Source: Candidatus Pacearchaeota archaeon
GTDB taxonomy: Archaea; Nanobdellota; Nanobdellia; Pacearchaeales; GW2011-AR1
Assembly (NCBI GenBank): GCA_016186375.1
Contig: JACPLS010000068.1
Coordinates: 1-12,159 of the forward strand
DNA length: 12,159 nucleotides
Direction of reading: 5' to 3'
Shown: piece after piece, positions 10,929 to 12,159 of the stretch
How positions within the stretch are numbered: the first letter of the stretch is position 1
Layout: every line of letters starts with the position of its first letter
Position numbers and translations under genes: made by a program
The notes under the pieces: generated by a model
The model's input: only the letters and a program-made list of their open reading frames with translations
What the model was told of the DNA's origin: nothing
Databases searched by the model: none

Positions 10929-11399
10929 ATGCAGAAAAAGAACAAAGGTGATGAATCTTCAATTAAGGATGAGATTGATCATCAGGGAAAACTGATTAAA
11001 TTAGAAGAGAAAATACTTGAAAACCTTGTTGAATTACAGAAGGTTCATACTAACCTAGCAGAAAAATTTGATAAGTTATCATCTAATATATCTAATTTAT
11101 TAGCACTATTTGAGATGGCGGCCAGAAGCTTTGCCCAATCTCCTGGAAACATATCAACTGAAAAAGACAGTGAATTTTTAGAAAAGATTGATAGATTATT
11201 AGACCAGAATAAAACAATTGCTAAAGGACTTACCATGGTGGAGGAGAGAATTAGGGAAAGAATGTATGGGCAAAGGCCTGTTGAAAGAACTGTATATATT
11301 GAACAGCCAATACAAAGAACAGAAACGCAAATGACTCAAAAGAAACCTAATGATCAACAAGGACAGACTCAAACAGTTAAGCCCTTACCGAGATTCTAA
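10929..11399 (+). CDS. Coiled-coil protein with a Gln/Pro/Thr-rich tail (156 aa)
   Basis: I do not recognise a named family. Residues about 15-65 (EIDHQGKLIKLEEKILENLVELQKVHTNLAEKFDKLSSNISNLLALFEMAA) and about 78-112 (DSEFLEKIDRLLDQNKTIAKGLTMVEERIRERM) have heptad-like hydrophobic spacing and should form coiled coils. The rest (113-156) is a low-complexity tail rich in Gln, Thr and Pro, probably disordered. There is no signal peptide or membrane segment. From memory, similar short helical proteins are common in DPANN genomes. It is followed in the same reading frame, after a TAA stop, by the secretion-ATPase N-domain-like protein, so the two are probably co-transcribed and may interact. The TATA box supports the ATG at 10929. 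Confidence 0.75.
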   Translation: MQKKNKGDESSIKDEIDHQGKLIKLEEKILENLVELQKVHTNLAEKFDKLSSNISNLLALFEMAARSFAQSPGNISTEKDSEFLEKIDRLLDQNKTIAKGLTMVEERIRERMYGQRPVERTVYIEQPIQRTETQMTQKKPNDQQGQTQTVKPLPRF

Positions 11400-11444
11400 A
11401 ATGGAAGCCCATTTGTAAAAAAATTAATAGGCTTATCTGTCCCT

Positions 11445-12140
11445 TTGGAAGATAAGAGAAGATTGGTGAGTATTCAGAATAAGGCATATAATTCTTATCA
11501 GGAAACAACGCCTATGGAAATGAATTTGATAGAAGAAAATGTTATACAGGATGCAAATCAAGGACAAGTGGTTAAACAGGATAATGTTATGCATAAAACT
11601 ATTATGGAGAAGGAAAAGATTAATCTTTTAGAATTACCTTATCCATTTATTTCTCCAATAAGTCAAAGGAAACCTTTAATTAAAGAACAACCCAAAATTG
11701 CTAATCAGAGAATGCCCCCTATTGTAAAGAAAACAGGAGTTGCACCCCCTTCTATTCCTAAACCATCCAAACCAGCAATTCCTAAACCTTCTCTTTCGAG
11801 ACCATCAAATATGCAAAAAATAGAGATTAATAGTTTAGTTAAAATAGATTCTTTACTAAATGATTCTGCTGTACAGACTATTGAATGTCCAGGACCTGGG
11901 AAACAAATATTGGTCTATAAGGCAGGTGTTATACAAACGACAAATTTATCTCTAGCGACGGAGGAAATAAATAATATTATGAAAGAAATATCTGAAAAAA
12001 CAAGGATACCAATAGTGTCTGGAATTTTTAAAGCAGCTTTTGGTGATTTTATCACTACAGCAGTGATATCTGATTTTGTAGGAACGAGATTTATGATTCA
12101 GAAGAAATCAACGATACAGCAGCCGCAGGCTGCTGAATGA
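11445..12140 (+). CDS. Stand-alone N-terminal domain of a type II/IV secretion-type ATPase, start uncertain
   Basis: Residues about 126-221 (from KIEINSLVKIDSLLNDSAVQTIECPGPGK through VGTRFMIQKK) resemble the N-terminal domain of GspE/VirB11/ArlI-type ATPases: 'LL.D..V..I...GP...v.v...G...T...l..eEi..i......', then a hydrophobic 'aviS...G.rf.I.K' strand. The Walker ATPase domain that should follow is absent; the protein stops five to ten residues later. Before it lies a disordered region with a Pro/Lys-rich linker (about 89-120, SIPKPSKPAIPKPS). The only in-frame start near the 5' end is a TTG at 11445. Conserved-looking coding sequence (SPFVKKLIGLSVPLEDK) continues upstream to the TAA at 11397, and an ATG at 11401 lies one frame away, so a frameshift, a rare start or readthrough is possible. 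Confidence 0.6.
   Translation: MEDKRRLVSIQNKAYNSYQETTPMEMNLIEENVIQDANQGQVVKQDNVMHKTIMEKEKINLLELPYPFISPISQRKPLIKEQPKIANQRMPPIVKKTGVAPPSIPKPSKPAIPKPSLSRPSNMQKIEINSLVKIDSLLNDSAVQTIECPGPGKQILVYKAGVIQTTNLSLATEEINNIMKEISEKTRIPIVSGIFKAAFGDFITTAVISDFVGTRFMIQKKSTIQQPQAAE
12117..12135. terminator. GC-rich hairpin at the 3' end of the last gene
   Basis: CAGCAGCC-GCA-GGCTGCTG is a perfect 8-bp stem with a 3-nt loop inside the last codons (encoding QPQAA), just before the TGA. It is far more GC-rich than the surroundings. It may affect 3' end stability or termination; no T tract follows within the window. Confidence 0.4.
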
Positions 12141-12159
12141 TAAATAGGGAATGTAAAAT

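Noticed and set aside
11401..11418. Five-codon ORF from ATG 11401
   Set aside because: Too short to be a gene; it is more useful as evidence of a possible frameshift.
1..12159. CRISPR array or insertion sequence
   Set aside because: No regularly spaced direct repeats and no transposase-like protein are visible.

Overview
The window looks like chromosomal DNA of an AT-rich archaeon with a compact genome, most plausibly a DPANN lineage (Woesearchaeota/Pacearchaeota type; the lineage is an inference). Evidence: a 102-residue archaeal-type ribosomal protein uS10; a tRNA-Trp with a 16-nt intron at position 37/38 inside a textbook bulge-helix-bulge; TATA boxes centred about 24-28 nt upstream of most start codons, so most mRNAs appear leaderless; almost no Shine-Dalgarno sequences; short intergenic gaps.

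Layout. 106-1565: a solitary short ArgC-like reductase and an unrecognised protein, both on the minus strand. 1670-1752: tRNA-Ser(GGA). 1779-5636: a nucleotide-metabolism island with dihydrofolate reductase, thymidylate synthase, two Nudix hydrolases and a highly divergent nucleoside-diphosphate-kinase-like protein on the minus strand, then a divergently transcribed third Nudix hydrolase. 5642-6086: uS10 (minus) and tRNA-Ser(CGA) (plus), which appear to share one palindromic TATA box. 6087-6449: no gene, but a cluster of four hairpins, two of which are composite stem-loops with almost identical GC cores that differ by a compensatory base-pair swap. 6450-7205: an orphan HerA/packaging-like P-loop ATPase. 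7206-7575: no gene, more hairpins. 7576-8853: seryl-tRNA synthetase. 8858-9223: small PIN nuclease (minus). 9327-10576: a probable toxin-antitoxin pair (UPF0175-like HTH protein plus DUF3368-like PIN protein). 10618-10704: intron-containing tRNA-Trp, followed by another hairpin-rich gap. 10929-12140: a coiled-coil protein and a stand-alone N-terminal domain of a type II/IV secretion-type ATPase, in the same reading frame and separated by one TAA stop.

How it works together. ThyA and DHFR form the dTMP/folate cycle; the NDK-like protein could phosphorylate the resulting nucleotides, and the Nudix enzymes could remove damaged or surplus ones. SerRS lies near two of its substrate tRNA genes. The best candidates for undescribed biology are the paired covarying stem-loops at 6098-6263, the hairpin cluster at 10718-10904, the divergent NDK-like protein, and the ATPase-less secretion N-domain protein with its coiled-coil partner.
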